From Rhynchopus euleeides (taxonomy: Eukaryota > Euglenozoa > Diplonemea > Diplonemida > Diplonemidae), in contig OY723238.1 of the NCBI GenBank assembly GCA_963210315.1, forward strand, positions 682,001-746,000: a stretch of DNA of 64,000 bases, written 5' to 3'. Numbering within the stretch: the stretch's first letter is position 1; every line of letters starts with the position of its first letter. Made by a program: the position numbers and the translations under genes. The notes below the pieces were generated by a model that worked only from the letters and a program-made list of their open reading frames with translations, did not search any database and was not told the DNA's origin. Of the stretch, positions 30,798-40,556 are shown piece after piece.

Positions 30798-33672
30798 AGT
30801 GATAGTGGTTTTAAGTGGGTAACCCTGCGCGGATCTGTGCCCACTCCCCGCCCACCCCTACGTCACAGCGGATGCCCCACTCGGGTTAGAGTGTGGGGCC
30901 AACTCAGTGCCACTCCGAGGAGGGCGTGAGGCATAGCCAGCGTGGTGCGTGCCGCAACAGTGTGAGTGATTTCGCACTGCTGTGGCAGTCCCCGCACCGG
31001 CCCATGCGATGCGTCTTGCAAAATTCCATGGTGACTTGCAAGCCGTCGTTCTTCCCGTGGTGGTCCCGGCAGCAGTCCTCTTCCGAGAGGCGCCGGCGCC
31101 GGCAGTCCACGCAGCGGGGTTTCCAGTGCAGAGCGCAGGTAAGCATCTTCGCGTTCCGTCTGGCTCCAGGGGGGGCAGTCCGGGGAGCAGCGCCCCGTCG
31201 TTCCCATGACCGTCCTGTCCGGGCGTTGGCTTGCCGGCTGCTGGCAGTCCATTGCTGGGCCGCTTGCTGCCACCCCTCTGGGTAGTGGGGCTGCGGTGCG
31301 AAGGTTGCGGCCCACGCCATGCCGCGGGAGTGGAAGGCTGTGTCCCGCTGGTTCAAGCCCGGGCCTGCCGTGTGCGCTTGGAGGCTGCGCATCACCGACT
31401 CGGTGGCTGGGCTGAGCTGGGCTCTCCTGGACAGGCCCCCTGCCACGGTTCCCCCGATCGCGGTGAGGACAGTGGAGCTCGCAGTGTGGCCACAGTGCCA
31501 TGGTTGCTTGGAAGTCTTGCGCACCACCTCGCAGAGCTGCCTCAACGAGTGAGCCTTGCCCAGGATGCTCTTCTGGAAGGCTGCGAAGTCCTGCCGCAGC
31601 TGCTCCTGCGAGGTCTCCCCCTGCCTCTCAGCCTCGTCCATGGCGGCGTTGCTCAGGGCGTCCGCATCGACGTTGAGTTCCCTTTTCACGTGCTCATACG
31701 TAAGGGTGATCCGGGGCCCGAGGTCGGCAGCCAGCCGTGCCGTGCTGAGGAAGAGGGGGCGGAGGGATTTATCGCGGCAAACCGCTTCCCCTTTTAGGTG
31801 TCGCAGCACCACCTGCGAGTCACCCCGCACCGTAACGTTCCCCTCAGGGGGCGGGTCGCCCCTTCTGAGCAGCCGTAGGCCCGCCCGAACCCCTTCGTAC
31901 TCAGCGATGTTGTTGCTGCGTACGTTCAGCAGAGGGAGGATCTCTTCCGACACCTTGAGGCCGTCTCGGTAGAGCACCGCACCTGCACCCGCCAGGGCGA
32001 AGGGGGTGCCGTTGTCCCTTGCTCCGCCGTCGAAGTAGAGGGTGAGCCCCGGGGATGCGCCCTCGGGGATGCGTGGGCGGGCCTCCCGCGGCCCCCTCTC
32101 AGGGGGGTCAGGTGTGTGGGGGCGGATGCGGCGCGTTTCGACTTCTGGGAGGGTGAGGCCGGTCGACAGCTCGAAGTCGACAGCCAACTCCATGAGGGTC
32201 ACGGTGTGCTCCCCTCCCTGCGGCCCCCATTTCAGGCCCCGCAGCCAGTCGCAGAGGGCCACCCACAGCTCCGGGGGGCGCTTGCCCCACGTCTGTTTGA
32301 CAGTGGACGGCGCCCGCACAGGGATGCAGGCCTGTTCGGGGTTGGGTGTGCACCACCCCCATGGATAGTGAAGGGTGCGGTGGTGGCGCGCGGAGCGGTC
32401 GAGCAGTCCATCTTTCTCCTGCCGCGCCGAGAGGATTGCAATGAAGTAGCGGTGCAGCTGCGCCACTATATCCACCCTGCGTGCGAAGGATAGTGGCAGG
32501 GGCTGCCTGTCCTCCGGGATGCCGTGTCTAAAGGCGGGCGCCACCCCGCATAACGCCAAGCAAGGTGGCCAGGTTGACCGGTCCACAGCCGTAATGGGGT
32601 GGTTTTGTCGGATTGGGTCCCACGCGGAGCACTCCCACCATAGGTGCATCACCGTCTCGGGGGTGCCTGCGTTGCAGTATCGGCAGATCCCGCCCTGCCC
32701 CGTGCGCCCTCGGACAGGCACCGCCCCTGCAATGACGGAACGAAGGAGGCCCCGTTGGTATCCCGTGACCGCGGCGCCCTCTCCCTCCAGGACGCAGCGT
32801 GTGGCTTGCCCGTCGATGCCGTGCTGAGCGCCCGCAAAGTCGTCACGACGACCAGCCAGCGCCTTGGCCACCTGTGTACGTAGGGCCTGGCGGAGGTCAT
32901 GAGCGAAGATCCCCCATCCGCTCGTTGTTGCTGCGGTGGGGTCGAAGACTATGCTCCGTCCCGCTTCATCAGTGTAAGATAGGGTGGTCGCCGTGCTCCA
33001 GCTCCATCCTATCCACCGAAGGGCCGCTCGGAAAAGCGCGAAGGGGCCTGTCCCTGTAAGCCTCACTCTGCTATCCCAAGCCGTCTCAGACAGAACCCTG
33101 CAGCGGCCCCACTTCTTGACCTGCATGGCCCAGGTGGTGATCTGCCGGTAGCGGGGGGCGACGGCGGGGTCCACCCGATGTGCATGGTGGAGGACATCCA
33201 GCACAGCCTCCCGCGCCCTGCGGGGGGGTCCGGACCACAGCGCGGCGACGAAGAGCCCCCTCCATCGCCTGATGTCGGCGTCCTCCCAGCGGGTGACCAG
33301 GGCGTCGTAGTAGAGCCTGGACCCCGCTGTCATCGCTGCTGCCTGCCCCTTCCACTGCACCGGTAGGGGCAGTGCCGAGGTCCTGCGCAGGTTCTGCTCT
33401 GCGCCCTCTTTTCGGCGGGCGACGCGCTCCGATTTGGGCACCTCGGGTCCCTCGAGCGGGCGCGCATGCAGCATGGCCCCGAGGCAGTCGAAGCTATCGC
33501 GCTGTCGAAGGGGGGTAGCCGTGCCGTCCCGTGTCCGGTAGACTATCGGGGTCAACGGCTCGGGGGACGTCGAGAAGACATGTGACTTGACCTCTGCGCA
33601 TATTACCATCCCGGTATCGTGGGAGAAATCTGCAGAGTCATCCACCACTGCTTGCAAGGTCCCCGGGCTGGG
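30798..33672 (-). mobile_element. 5'-truncated non-LTR retrotransposon (LINE)
   Basis: Bounded by the 14-bp direct repeat GGGTGTCGGTGTGG (30784-30797 and 33673-33686), present once in the intact WD40 paralogue. Reading on the minus strand, it starts inside the reverse-transcriptase domain, just past where the YxDD box would be, and ends about 106 nt after the stop codon in TAAAACCACTATCACT without a poly-A tail. Truncation at the 5' end and a target duplication are the marks of target-primed reverse transcription. Confidence 0.9.
30904..33672 (-). CDS. LINE polyprotein fragment: RT thumb, Zn knuckle, RNase H
   Basis: Partial, about 920 codons and open throughout. In order: the end of the RT palm/thumb (LQAVVDDSADF, GMVICAEVKSHVF, DSFDCLGAML), a linker, a zinc motif CRYCxxxTPETVMHLWWEC, a type I RNase H with all four acidic residues visible (LYFDGGARD; NNIAEYEGVRAG; VRGDSQVVL; NVDADALSNAA), and a C-terminal Cys/His-rich part with CVDC and CGDC pairs, possibly a nucleic-acid-binding finger. 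RNase H inside a LINE polyprotein with a late zinc finger recalls the Ingi/L1Tc group of trypanosomatids. The open frame begins upstream in WD40 sequence, which is an accident of the insertion. Confidence 0.85.
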   Translation of the reverse strand, partial: PSPGTLQAVVDDSADFSHDTGMVICAEVKSHVFSTSPEPLTPIVYRTRDGTATPLRQRDSFDCLGAMLHARPLEGPEVPKSERVARRKEGAEQNLRRTSALPLPVQWKGQAAAMTAGSRLYYDALVTRWEDADIRRWRGLFVAALWSGPPRRAREAVLDVLHHAHRVDPAVAPRYRQITTWAMQVKKWGRCRVLSETAWDSRVRLTGTGPFALFRAALRWIGWSWSTATTLSYTDEAGRSIVFDPTAATTSGWGIFAHDLRQALRTQVAKALAGRRDDFAGAQHGIDGQATRCVLEGEGAAVTGYQRGLLRSVIAGAVPVRGRTGQGGICRYCNAGTPETVMHLWWECSAWDPIRQNHPITAVDRSTWPPCLALCGVAPAFRHGIPEDRQPLPLSFARRVDIVAQLHRYFIAILSARQEKDGLLDRSARHHRTLHYPWGWCTPNPEQACIPVRAPSTVKQTWGKRPPELWVALCDWLRGLKWGPQGGEHTVTLMELAVDFELSTGLTLPEVETRRIRPHTPDPPERGPREARPRIPEGASPGLTLYFDGGARDNGTPFALAGAGAVLYRDGLKVSEEILPLLNVRSNNIAEYEGVRAGLRLLRRGDPPPEGNVTVRGDSQVVLRHLKGEAVCRDKSLRPLFLSTARLAADLGPRITLTYEHVKRELNVDADALSNAAMDEAERQGETSQEQLRQDFAAFQKSILGKAHSLRQLCEVVRKTSKQPWHCGHTASSTVLTAIGGTVAGGLSRRAQLSPATESVMRSLQAHTAGPGLNQRDTAFHSRGMAWAATFAPQPHYPEGWQQAAQQWTASSRQANARTGRSWERRGAAPRTAPPGARRNAKMLTCALHWKPRCVDCRRRRLSEEDCCRDHHGKNDGLQVTMEFCKTHRMGRCGDCHSSAKSLTLLRHAPRWLCLTPSSEWH

Positions 33673-34447
33673 GGGTGTCGGTGTGGGTGAGGGTGCTGAT
33701 GTCATACACACGGATGTTCTTGTCCTCTGACCCGGTGAAGATCCTCGCAGTTGACACTGCAATCCAATAAACAGGACCGGTGTGCCCCTCCAGCACTGTG
33801 GCACTTGGTGTGCCCTCCAAGTCCCACACACACACCTTCCCATCATAGTCACCCGACACGAGACGTCCACAGCGCGTCCACCCTGCACTATACACTGCTG
33901 TGTCGTGCTCCAGCCACCACACCTGTTCCCACGTTGCTGTCAGCCACACGCAGATGTTGCTGTCATCTGAGCACGTTGCCAGCCACATCCCACACACTGA
34001 GAATGCGGTGCACAGAATGGGTTTCATCCCATGTGTGAGGTGCGCCACCACACCAGCACTCCTGGTGTCAAACACAGTGACGTGTCCTTCATGGTAGCTG
34101 ACCGAACACAGGGTGCCACACCTCGATAGTGCGATACAGCAGAGGTCGCTGTCGTGGTCCTGCACAGAGTTGTAGACAGCGGGAGCGTTGACGTGTGGCC
34201 ACCTGCGGACGAGCTGGACACGATCCCCAACCTCGAGACCCGTGTTGGCGACGCGTTCTGCATCGTCCAGGTCCTCGTCACACCCTTCGATGCGTGCCGC
34301 CAGCCCTGCAGCCTCCCGGTCTGCGTTGATGGAACCCGCGAACATCTCCTTGACCGCATCCGCCTTCAGGCTGAGCACGGTCCCGCCATCCGCAACACCG
34401 ACGACACAGCTCCGCCCGCTCTCGGCATGACGCACAGGCACTTCCAT

Positions 34448-35440
34448 CCTTCCCCTCTCTTCCCCGGTCCTCACACACTAATGTGCTCTTCTGATGTGGT
34501 GATGTGGGCAACTTCGGAGAACCACAGGCAAGCGGCTCACATGATGCAAGATCTGGGACAGGGCAAGGGGCACTGCTCGAGGGGGCCTGGGAGGGTGGGG
34601 GCAGAGGCTGGCTGGAAGCACTGTGTCATCCTGAGGTTCGTCAGAAGGCGGGTGTGGGTGGGGTGGGTGGGGGTGGGCCAATCAGCTTTGTACCGGTGTC
34701 TGCAGCATATCAGGATAGCACGCCGAGAAAGCGCAGGATGGGCGTTTGGGCGAAACACTCTTCCAGGAGTCCTTCTCCGGAATTCAGAATAAATAGCAGT
34801 CCAGGGTGCTACGTGGGTGCACGAGCGGGCAGTGGCGATCCGCCCTGCTGTAGGGGCACGCTGGCACCCCTGATAAGGCCGACGGAGCACGATGGAGTTC
34901 ATCATTTGTCCCCTCGACGATACGGGGGCACCGCATGCGTTCCCCATTTATGATTATTCAAGACACCACACCGCATCGCACCCTGTGACTCCTTGGCATT
35001 AACAAGCAAGCTTGAAGTGGGAAAAAATCACGCAAGTTAGAACCGTGTTTTTGTGACCCTGCTCTCTACGGTGAGGGAAACATAACGTGCGCCGAGGGGC
35101 AGGGGCACAGGTTGACAGGGCCTTGGTGCATCCGCCCCCCTTTACCGGGAGGAACACCGTGCCCCGCCGTGCCGCACAGCCACACACACATGCGCATTGC
35201 AGGCTCACAGCGACAGATCCAACCCTACGACAACTCGGCTCGCAGCACAGCACGTCGAGGAAGACCAGGGGGTCGAGCAAAGCACAGGATAGATGCTGCA
35301 GAGGCAGCACAACAGGCGATTGGGCGAAAAGAAGAGATGTGTGGTTGGATGAGGCCCACTGCTGAAAAATGCAGGGCGATGCAGTTGATCGAAGCGTAAA
35401 ATGATGCGAGGGGTATATGTCGGGTGGCGCCAAAAATATA
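34448..35440. other. Intergenic, upstream of the broken WD40 gene
   Basis: 34560-34635 is the 70-bp repeat that also lies near the other WD40 copies. The rest shows no gene or recognised repeat. Confidence 0.5.
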
Positions 35441-35442
35441 TA

Positions 35443-35790
35443 CCTGGGACCCCCCGTGTTTAAGTCCCCCCCCTGGAGGCGATTTTCGGCCGGGGGGGAC
35501 TTAAACACGGGGGGGGCGGACCTAAACACAGGGGGGGCTTAAACACGGGGGTGGCACAGTGGAGACCAAGAAGACCTCTTCCTCTGCTGTCGTAGGGGGG
35601 TAATTCCGGTCCGGATGGACTTTTGGCACCCCACTTTTCGACTCTGACAGCACCTGGAGGGCCTAGGGGCCACCTGATGACCCTCCAGACCAGCCCACCC
35701 CCGTGTTTAAGTCCCCCCCCTGCCAGACCCCCAGGGGGGGACTTAAACACGGGGGTAAGGGGGGGGGACTTATACACGGGGGGTCCCAGG
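35443..35790. mobile_element. TA-flanked 348-bp MITE, CCTGGGACCCCCCGTGT ends
   Basis: TA at 35441-35442 and 35791-35792. Ends CCTGGGACCCCCCGTGT and its complement continue as TTTAAGTCCCCCC versus TATAAGTCCCCCC. The word CGTGTTTAAGTCCCCCC occurs five or six times in both orientations inside (35450, 35500, 35518, 35540, 35702, 35745), so the element is built from repeats of its own end. No code. Confidence 0.85.
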
Positions 35791-35792
35791 TA

Positions 35793-36834
35793 CTGGCACA
35801 AAAAAAACAACTACAACTGCTGCGGAGGTCTGCCTTTTTCTGCTGCCCAAACAGAGCGCTGCCACCCCCTCCACGTTACCTTTTTTTTTGACACTGGCAG
35901 GGAGGGTTCCTGTTGTGGCATAAGTTATCCTGTTGCGGTTGGAGTGAGTCCAAAAAAAACCCCCCCCCTCCCCTTGCAACACGCAACTTATTTTTTGCAG
36001 AAAGCCCCCTTCCCTTCCCCCCCAACACACCTGACCTGAAACCTCATCAATACACAACGCTGTGCCTCACGAGATTTGCTTGCACACCGAACCGGGCGAA
36101 CAAACACAAAGAGGCATTGCGCACAGTATTCTGAGATGACACAGAAGCACGGGGGACGATATGTTATTTGGAATGATCCAGCCCGTTGGCGTATGGCCAG
36201 GCACAACATTGTATTCGAGGTGTGGTTCGAAAGGTAAATGGGCATCGGGCATGCCCGACGGGCTGGCGATGATATTATTCATCACGAGTATGTGAGGCGG
36301 TGTGGGGCTGTGCTGGGGAGAGAGAGTCCACCCTTCCGTGGATATATAACTATTCTGCAGAAGACACAGCGCAGCACTGCGTTGCGCTGCGTTGCCACAA
36401 CGCGACGCGTCTTTCTGCACCCACCCGACTCACCCCCTCCCCTCTCCGCCTAGGCAAAGGCATCATCAAGTGGCGTCATTCTGAAGCATGGGCACCAAAG
36501 GAAGGGTGGGTTGTGGGGGGATGAAATACAACATCACGCACAGAATTCAACTGCTTTCTAAATAAAGGACAACCACACGGAGTTGTGGGGGTGGGGCGGG
36601 AGGGTGTCCCTGTGCCCGGAGCGCGAGTCATTCAGGAGACCGGTGGTTCATGCACCCTCCCTCCGGAAGGCGCAACGACATGATGAGGGCCTCAGCAACC
36701 AGCGCCTGGCAGGGGGCACCTGGAGGGGCAACAGGCAGCACCGCGGGGCTCCAAAGAGGGCGGCGGGCATGCCTGCGGCGCATGGGAGAAGAAGGGCTGT
36801 GCAGGGCAGCCCTGCCAGACACGGCACGCAAGCC
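35793..36834. other. Intergenic, downstream of the polycystin gene
   Basis: No gene. C runs at 35960-35970 and 36010-36030; otherwise featureless to me. Confidence 0.45.
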
Positions 36835-39351
36835 TCACAGCGAGGGCTGGTCGGGCTCTCCGCGTGTCCGGCGTGACTTCCTGTCACGCTTGTCTTCCCC
36901 AGCCCGCAGGCGCTCCTCCAGGGTGTCGATGCGCTGCAGCAGCGTGAGCAGGGCCTTGTCGATATGGCTTGACACAGCATCGTCTGTGCCGTGGTCAGCA
37001 GGCGGGGTGGTTCGATGTTCGTCAGAGTCAGCGCTCGCTTCCTGGATGAGAGCATGGAGGGCTTCGAAGTCGTCGATAGCGGGGGTAGCCTCGAGGTAGC
37101 CCATCCCGCGGAGCTGCAGTTCGGAGACAGTTAGGGTCTTGTCGGGGTGGTCGGGGCGGCGGGTGCCTGGGTTCTGCTGCAGGGCGTGCTCCCTGGTGGC
37201 GTCGGCATGTTCGCGCAGCAGGCGCATCAAGCAGACAACCTGGTGCAGGGCAGGGTCGTAGTCCTCGCCTGGCAGGCAGCACGACACCAGAGGGTACACA
37301 AGCTCGCGGATCACAAAGAGGATGTTCATGCGCCCGCCGATCTTCATCCCCTGCGCGAAGCTGCGGCGGCGGCGGCAGTATGCCGCCCACCCTGCGATGA
37401 CCCCGCGTACGGCCGAGTAGAGGGACAGGGGGGTTGCGCCGTTGGTGCGGCGGATGCGTTCGTCAACCACAGAGAAGGATGCGGTGACGATGGCGAGCAC
37501 CATGTTGAGAACAAGCAGCCATACAACCACGAAGTAGGAAACGAAGTAGGCAGCGGCGACGGCGGCGCGTGAGGCGTGCATCACGTGCCAGTTGGGCAGC
37601 GTACCGCCTGTGAGGCTTCGGGTCAGGAACCCCGACGCCTGCCACGTGGTGCGGAAGTCCAGCAGCTCTGCGCCAAACAGGATATGCCCACCCATGGAGA
37701 ATGCGATGTGGATCAGGAAGAAGGTTGCGCCCAGTGAGAGCAGGCCGTGTGCTGAGAGGCGGATGGTCTCCGACAGGGTGTTGAAGTATGTGTTGAACCG
37801 CACGTACTTCAGCAGGCGCCCCATCGACAGGATGAGGAGCCATGCGTATGCAGTGCGCAGTTCCAACTCATGTTTCAGCATGTTGAACCACGTGAAGCAG
37901 ACGTAGATGTCGTTGGTGCATCCTGGGAATTTGTTCCTGGCGCCCCACAGCTGGATGAGGCCGGCCATCAGGACCACAAGGAAGGAGATGTCATAGAGGT
38001 CCCAGAACTCGAAGACCTGCAGCATGACGTTCTTCCCAGCATGCCACATCCGGGTTTTGGCACGGATGTTCTGCACGAAGGAGAGGGTGAATATCACAAA
38101 GCTGAAGCACCACATCCACCACAGCAGGAGGTCTGCCGGTTTGCTTTTGTAGGATTCGGTGGACACCGCAAACCCTGCGCTGACGTGCCCCCCCACCAGG
38201 AACTCGATGTGGACCTGCACACCCACCACGTCGGGCAGGTCTGCAACTGGGGACTCGAACATCACATCAAACGTGATGAGGCGGGTGAAGCTGTCGACGA
38301 ACATGGTGCGCTCCAGCGACTGCAGAGATTCCATGATAGAACCCGCTGTCTCGTTCCCTCCCAGCAACACCATAAAACTGCCGCGCGTGGTCCGCGGGCG
38401 CTTCACTGCATCCAGCTCCAGGTAGAGGTTCTCCCGCTGCAGCCCCTTTGCATACTCTGGGTCGGGGCTCTGTGCGTCGTAGTTGTACATCTTGCCTGTC
38501 CCGAAGGGCTCGCGCGAAGGGGTGCCGAGGTTGGCAGCACACGAGCTGTCGGAGCTGTCGTTGTACCCGAAGACAAGCCTGTCAAGGCTGCTGCACCCTG
38601 TGGCATGCGAGCGGTACTGGTGTATCATCACACCCCCTGTCAGGCGCATCTGCACCTTGCGCACATACGGGTCCTGCGACACCTCGATCGGGAGGCTCCA
38701 CAGCCGCTGCACATCGCCCTGCATCCACTTCCACATGTCTGCCTCGGAGTTGATGTCCTTCAGCTTGTCCAACGACAGCAGCTGCGTGGCCGACTGTGCA
38801 TTCCATGCCCGACGGGAGAGCTCCTCCGAGAAGGCGTAGTGCAGCAGCAGGACGATGAGGAACACCATGTAGTAGGGCAGGTGCCGGTACCCACGCCGCA
38901 TGCAGTACGTATCACGCATGCACTTCATCAGGTCCTGCACATTCGACCGGTCATTTGTCTCAGGCGTTGCCTCTGCAAACCGCTCTTGCTGGTCGTCGAT
39001 AGTCCAAGACAGCACCTTGTGGGGGGCGGACGCGGCTGTCCCCAGCAGCATCCCCGCATCGCCCCTCACACCGACGTCCCCACCGGAAAGGGCCTGCTGC
39101 TCTGATCCGGCAATGGCCCAGTGTGCGCCTGTGAAGTACAAAATCTGCCCCACATCGGACTCCCACGCGCTCTGCGAGTTGAATGTCGTATCGTGCAGCA
39201 GCGTGAACCCCCCCGTGATGTCCCTGCGTGAGCAGCTGAACCAGTATGCTGCGGGCACCTGCTCCTCTCTGTTTTCGGTGCGCTGGCTCACCCGCAGAGG
39301 GTTGGGGAAGTGCTGGCGCTTGACAGCGGATGTCTTGTCACAACACAGCAT
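36835..39351 (-). CDS. Polycystin-2-like (PKD/TRPP) cation channel
   Basis: 838 aa, ATG at 39351, 18 nt after an acceptor-like CCCTGCAG; codons before that ATG have no other ATG. TM1 is at about 158-175, then a 230-residue extracellular polycystin domain with DMWKWMQGDVQRLW, CAANLGTPS and TFDVMFESPV-type motifs, and further TMs at about 409-430, 450-468, 500-518, 535-560 and 595-625. The pore-side segment KYVRFNTYFNTLSETIRLSAHGLL ... FSMGGHILFGAELLDFRT ... LLVLNMVLAIVTASFSVV is the family signature. A coiled coil (RIDTLEERLRA, about 792-818) ends the cytoplasmic tail, as in PKD2; no EF-hand is seen. Probable Ca-permeable channel of the plasma, flagellar or ER membrane. Confidence 0.9.
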   Translation of the reverse strand: MLCCDKTSAVKRQHFPNPLRVSQRTENREEQVPAAYWFSCSRRDITGGFTLLHDTTFNSQSAWESDVGQILYFTGAHWAIAGSEQQALSGGDVGVRGDAGMLLGTAASAPHKVLSWTIDDQQERFAEATPETNDRSNVQDLMKCMRDTYCMRRGYRHLPYYMVFLIVLLLHYAFSEELSRRAWNAQSATQLLSLDKLKDINSEADMWKWMQGDVQRLWSLPIEVSQDPYVRKVQMRLTGGVMIHQYRSHATGCSSLDRLVFGYNDSSDSSCAANLGTPSREPFGTGKMYNYDAQSPDPEYAKGLQRENLYLELDAVKRPRTTRGSFMVLLGGNETAGSIMESLQSLERTMFVDSFTRLITFDVMFESPVADLPDVVGVQVHIEFLVGGHVSAGFAVSTESYKSKPADLLLWWMWCFSFVIFTLSFVQNIRAKTRMWHAGKNVMLQVFEFWDLYDISFLVVLMAGLIQLWGARNKFPGCTNDIYVCFTWFNMLKHELELRTAYAWLLILSMGRLLKYVRFNTYFNTLSETIRLSAHGLLSLGATFFLIHIAFSMGGHILFGAELLDFRTTWQASGFLTRSLTGGTLPNWHVMHASRAAVAAAYFVSYFVVVWLLVLNMVLAIVTASFSVVDERIRRTNGATPLSLYSAVRGVIAGWAAYCRRRRSFAQGMKIGGRMNILFVIRELVYPLVSCCLPGEDYDPALHQVVCLMRLLREHADATREHALQQNPGTRRPDHPDKTLTVSELQLRGMGYLEATPAIDDFEALHALIQEASADSDEHRTTPPADHGTDDAVSSHIDKALLTLLQRIDTLEERLRAGEDKRDRKSRRTRGEPDQPSL

Positions 39352-39368
39352 CGTACAAAGCACGCAAT

Positions 39369-39395
39369 CTGCAGGGTGGTGGGTGGTGATGCAGT
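39369..39395 (-). promoter_or_regulatory. Probable splice acceptor before the polycystin start
   Basis: The minus strand reads CACCACCCACCACCCTGCAG ending at 39369, C/A-rich rather than C/T-rich, 18 nt before the ATG. It could take a spliced leader or end a cis intron with an unseen 5' exon. Confidence 0.5.
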
Positions 39396-40556
39396 GGGAG
39401 CGCCACCCTGAGTTATCCCCTGTCGGGTGAAGCCGCTCGCGGCACGGACATTACCTAACTCAGTGCCATTCCCAATCCCGTGGGCGAAGCAACGCGCACA
39501 GCAGACAGACAGGGCGTGGGGTGGGGCAGGGTGTGCGGGAGGGGGCAGGGACTGGCAAGCTGTCGGGGCGTCTCTCGGACGGCGAGGCCCCTCCGACTGG
39601 CAGCACAACAAGGCATCGGCACACGGCACACGCTGCAGCACTCCGCCACTCCGGCGCTGCTTGTCTCTGGCCCGGAGAAGGCCAGGGAGGGGTGGGTGGC
39701 GGTGGCGGGGCCGTCGGGGGGCAGCCTGAGAGCCGGCCTCAGCGACGAGAGGCAACAGCAGCTGCCGTCTGGCCTCAGCATCGGGGCTTGTTTCTCAGGC
39801 ACCACCCCACGACCCCGCACCCCATGGCGGTGGCAGCGAGGGTCCGTCCGCAGGCAGGCCTGCCGGTGGACACTGGGCAAATGCTGCTTCCCGCCGGCAC
39901 CCTGACAACGGCAACCGAAAGGGATCAGTGCTGCAGCTCACGTTGGGGAGGCCCAGGACATGCGGGCCTTATGAGACAAGGGTGGCAATAGCTGGGCCGG
40001 GATGCCCGAGCGAAACAAAAACATCACAAGACTGACGACCTGATCGAATCAGGAACAAGACAGGGCCGCTCGGGTATCGCGTTCTACTTTGCGAGAACCC
40101 CGGGCAAGTACCGCACACTGATGGCACAGGCACATCAGCCCTCACAGGCACAGCGACTTGGTCACAACAAGACACCCATCACACTGATACTTGTCGATGC
40201 GACTATTGCAAAATCGAAGAGGCGACTCTTGACGGTCAAGTACACTCCTTGCTGAGGGCATCACACCCAATAGGAGGCTCGAACCATGAATGTGCTGCAG
40301 GCATGGCAAACCTGATGGGGACACAGGTGACAGCCCGGGTATTTTAAGCCTTTTCTGAAAATTGCTGTGTCTCGGAGCGACTGAAATAGGGCATGTGGGT
40401 GGCAGATGTCGTGCCAGAAGAAGAACGGCAGGCAGCTCTTTGGATTATCCCGGACACAGATCCTGAGAGGAGAAGGACGCCAGGCACCCTCACAACGAAT
40501 GGCGGTGGGGAACAAACACAGAATGAGATAGAAGAGGCTGACGTGGTGGATCACAT
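39396..40556. other. Intergenic; no gene seen
   Basis: Spacer between carboxylesterase 1 and the polycystin gene. The frames on both strands at 39430-39900 overlap each other in low-complexity GC-rich DNA and look spurious. Confidence 0.45.

Larger units (their letters stand above)
30419..34447 (-). pseudogene. WD40 paralogue interrupted by a LINE
   Basis: The 5' part (34447-33673) matches the intact WD40 gene from MEVPVRHAESG to TLTHTDT; the 3' part (30797-30419) resumes at the same point (HTDTLCEHT) and runs to CDVSGEGST. Between them lies a 2.9-kb retroelement flanked by GGGTGTCGGTGTGG. Each half is still open, so the insertion is fairly recent, but transcription through it would give a chimera. 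The intact paralogue supplies the uninterrupted reference. Confidence 0.9.

Noticed and set aside
37870..39105. 411-codon plus-strand frame opposite the polycystin gene
   Set aside because: It is the antisense shadow of a GC-rich coding frame; the protein has no motif and is His/Val/Gln-rich, as expected from the complement of channel codons. The same applies to the frames at 25117-26001, 48527-49340 and 9655-10554.
39352..39363. GTG start for the polycystin gene, and other non-ATG starts
   Set aside because: Eukaryotic nuclear genes rarely start at GTG; an ATG follows 12 nt later. Likewise the longer non-ATG frames of carboxylesterase 1, the tweety-like gene and the SUMO protease were trimmed.
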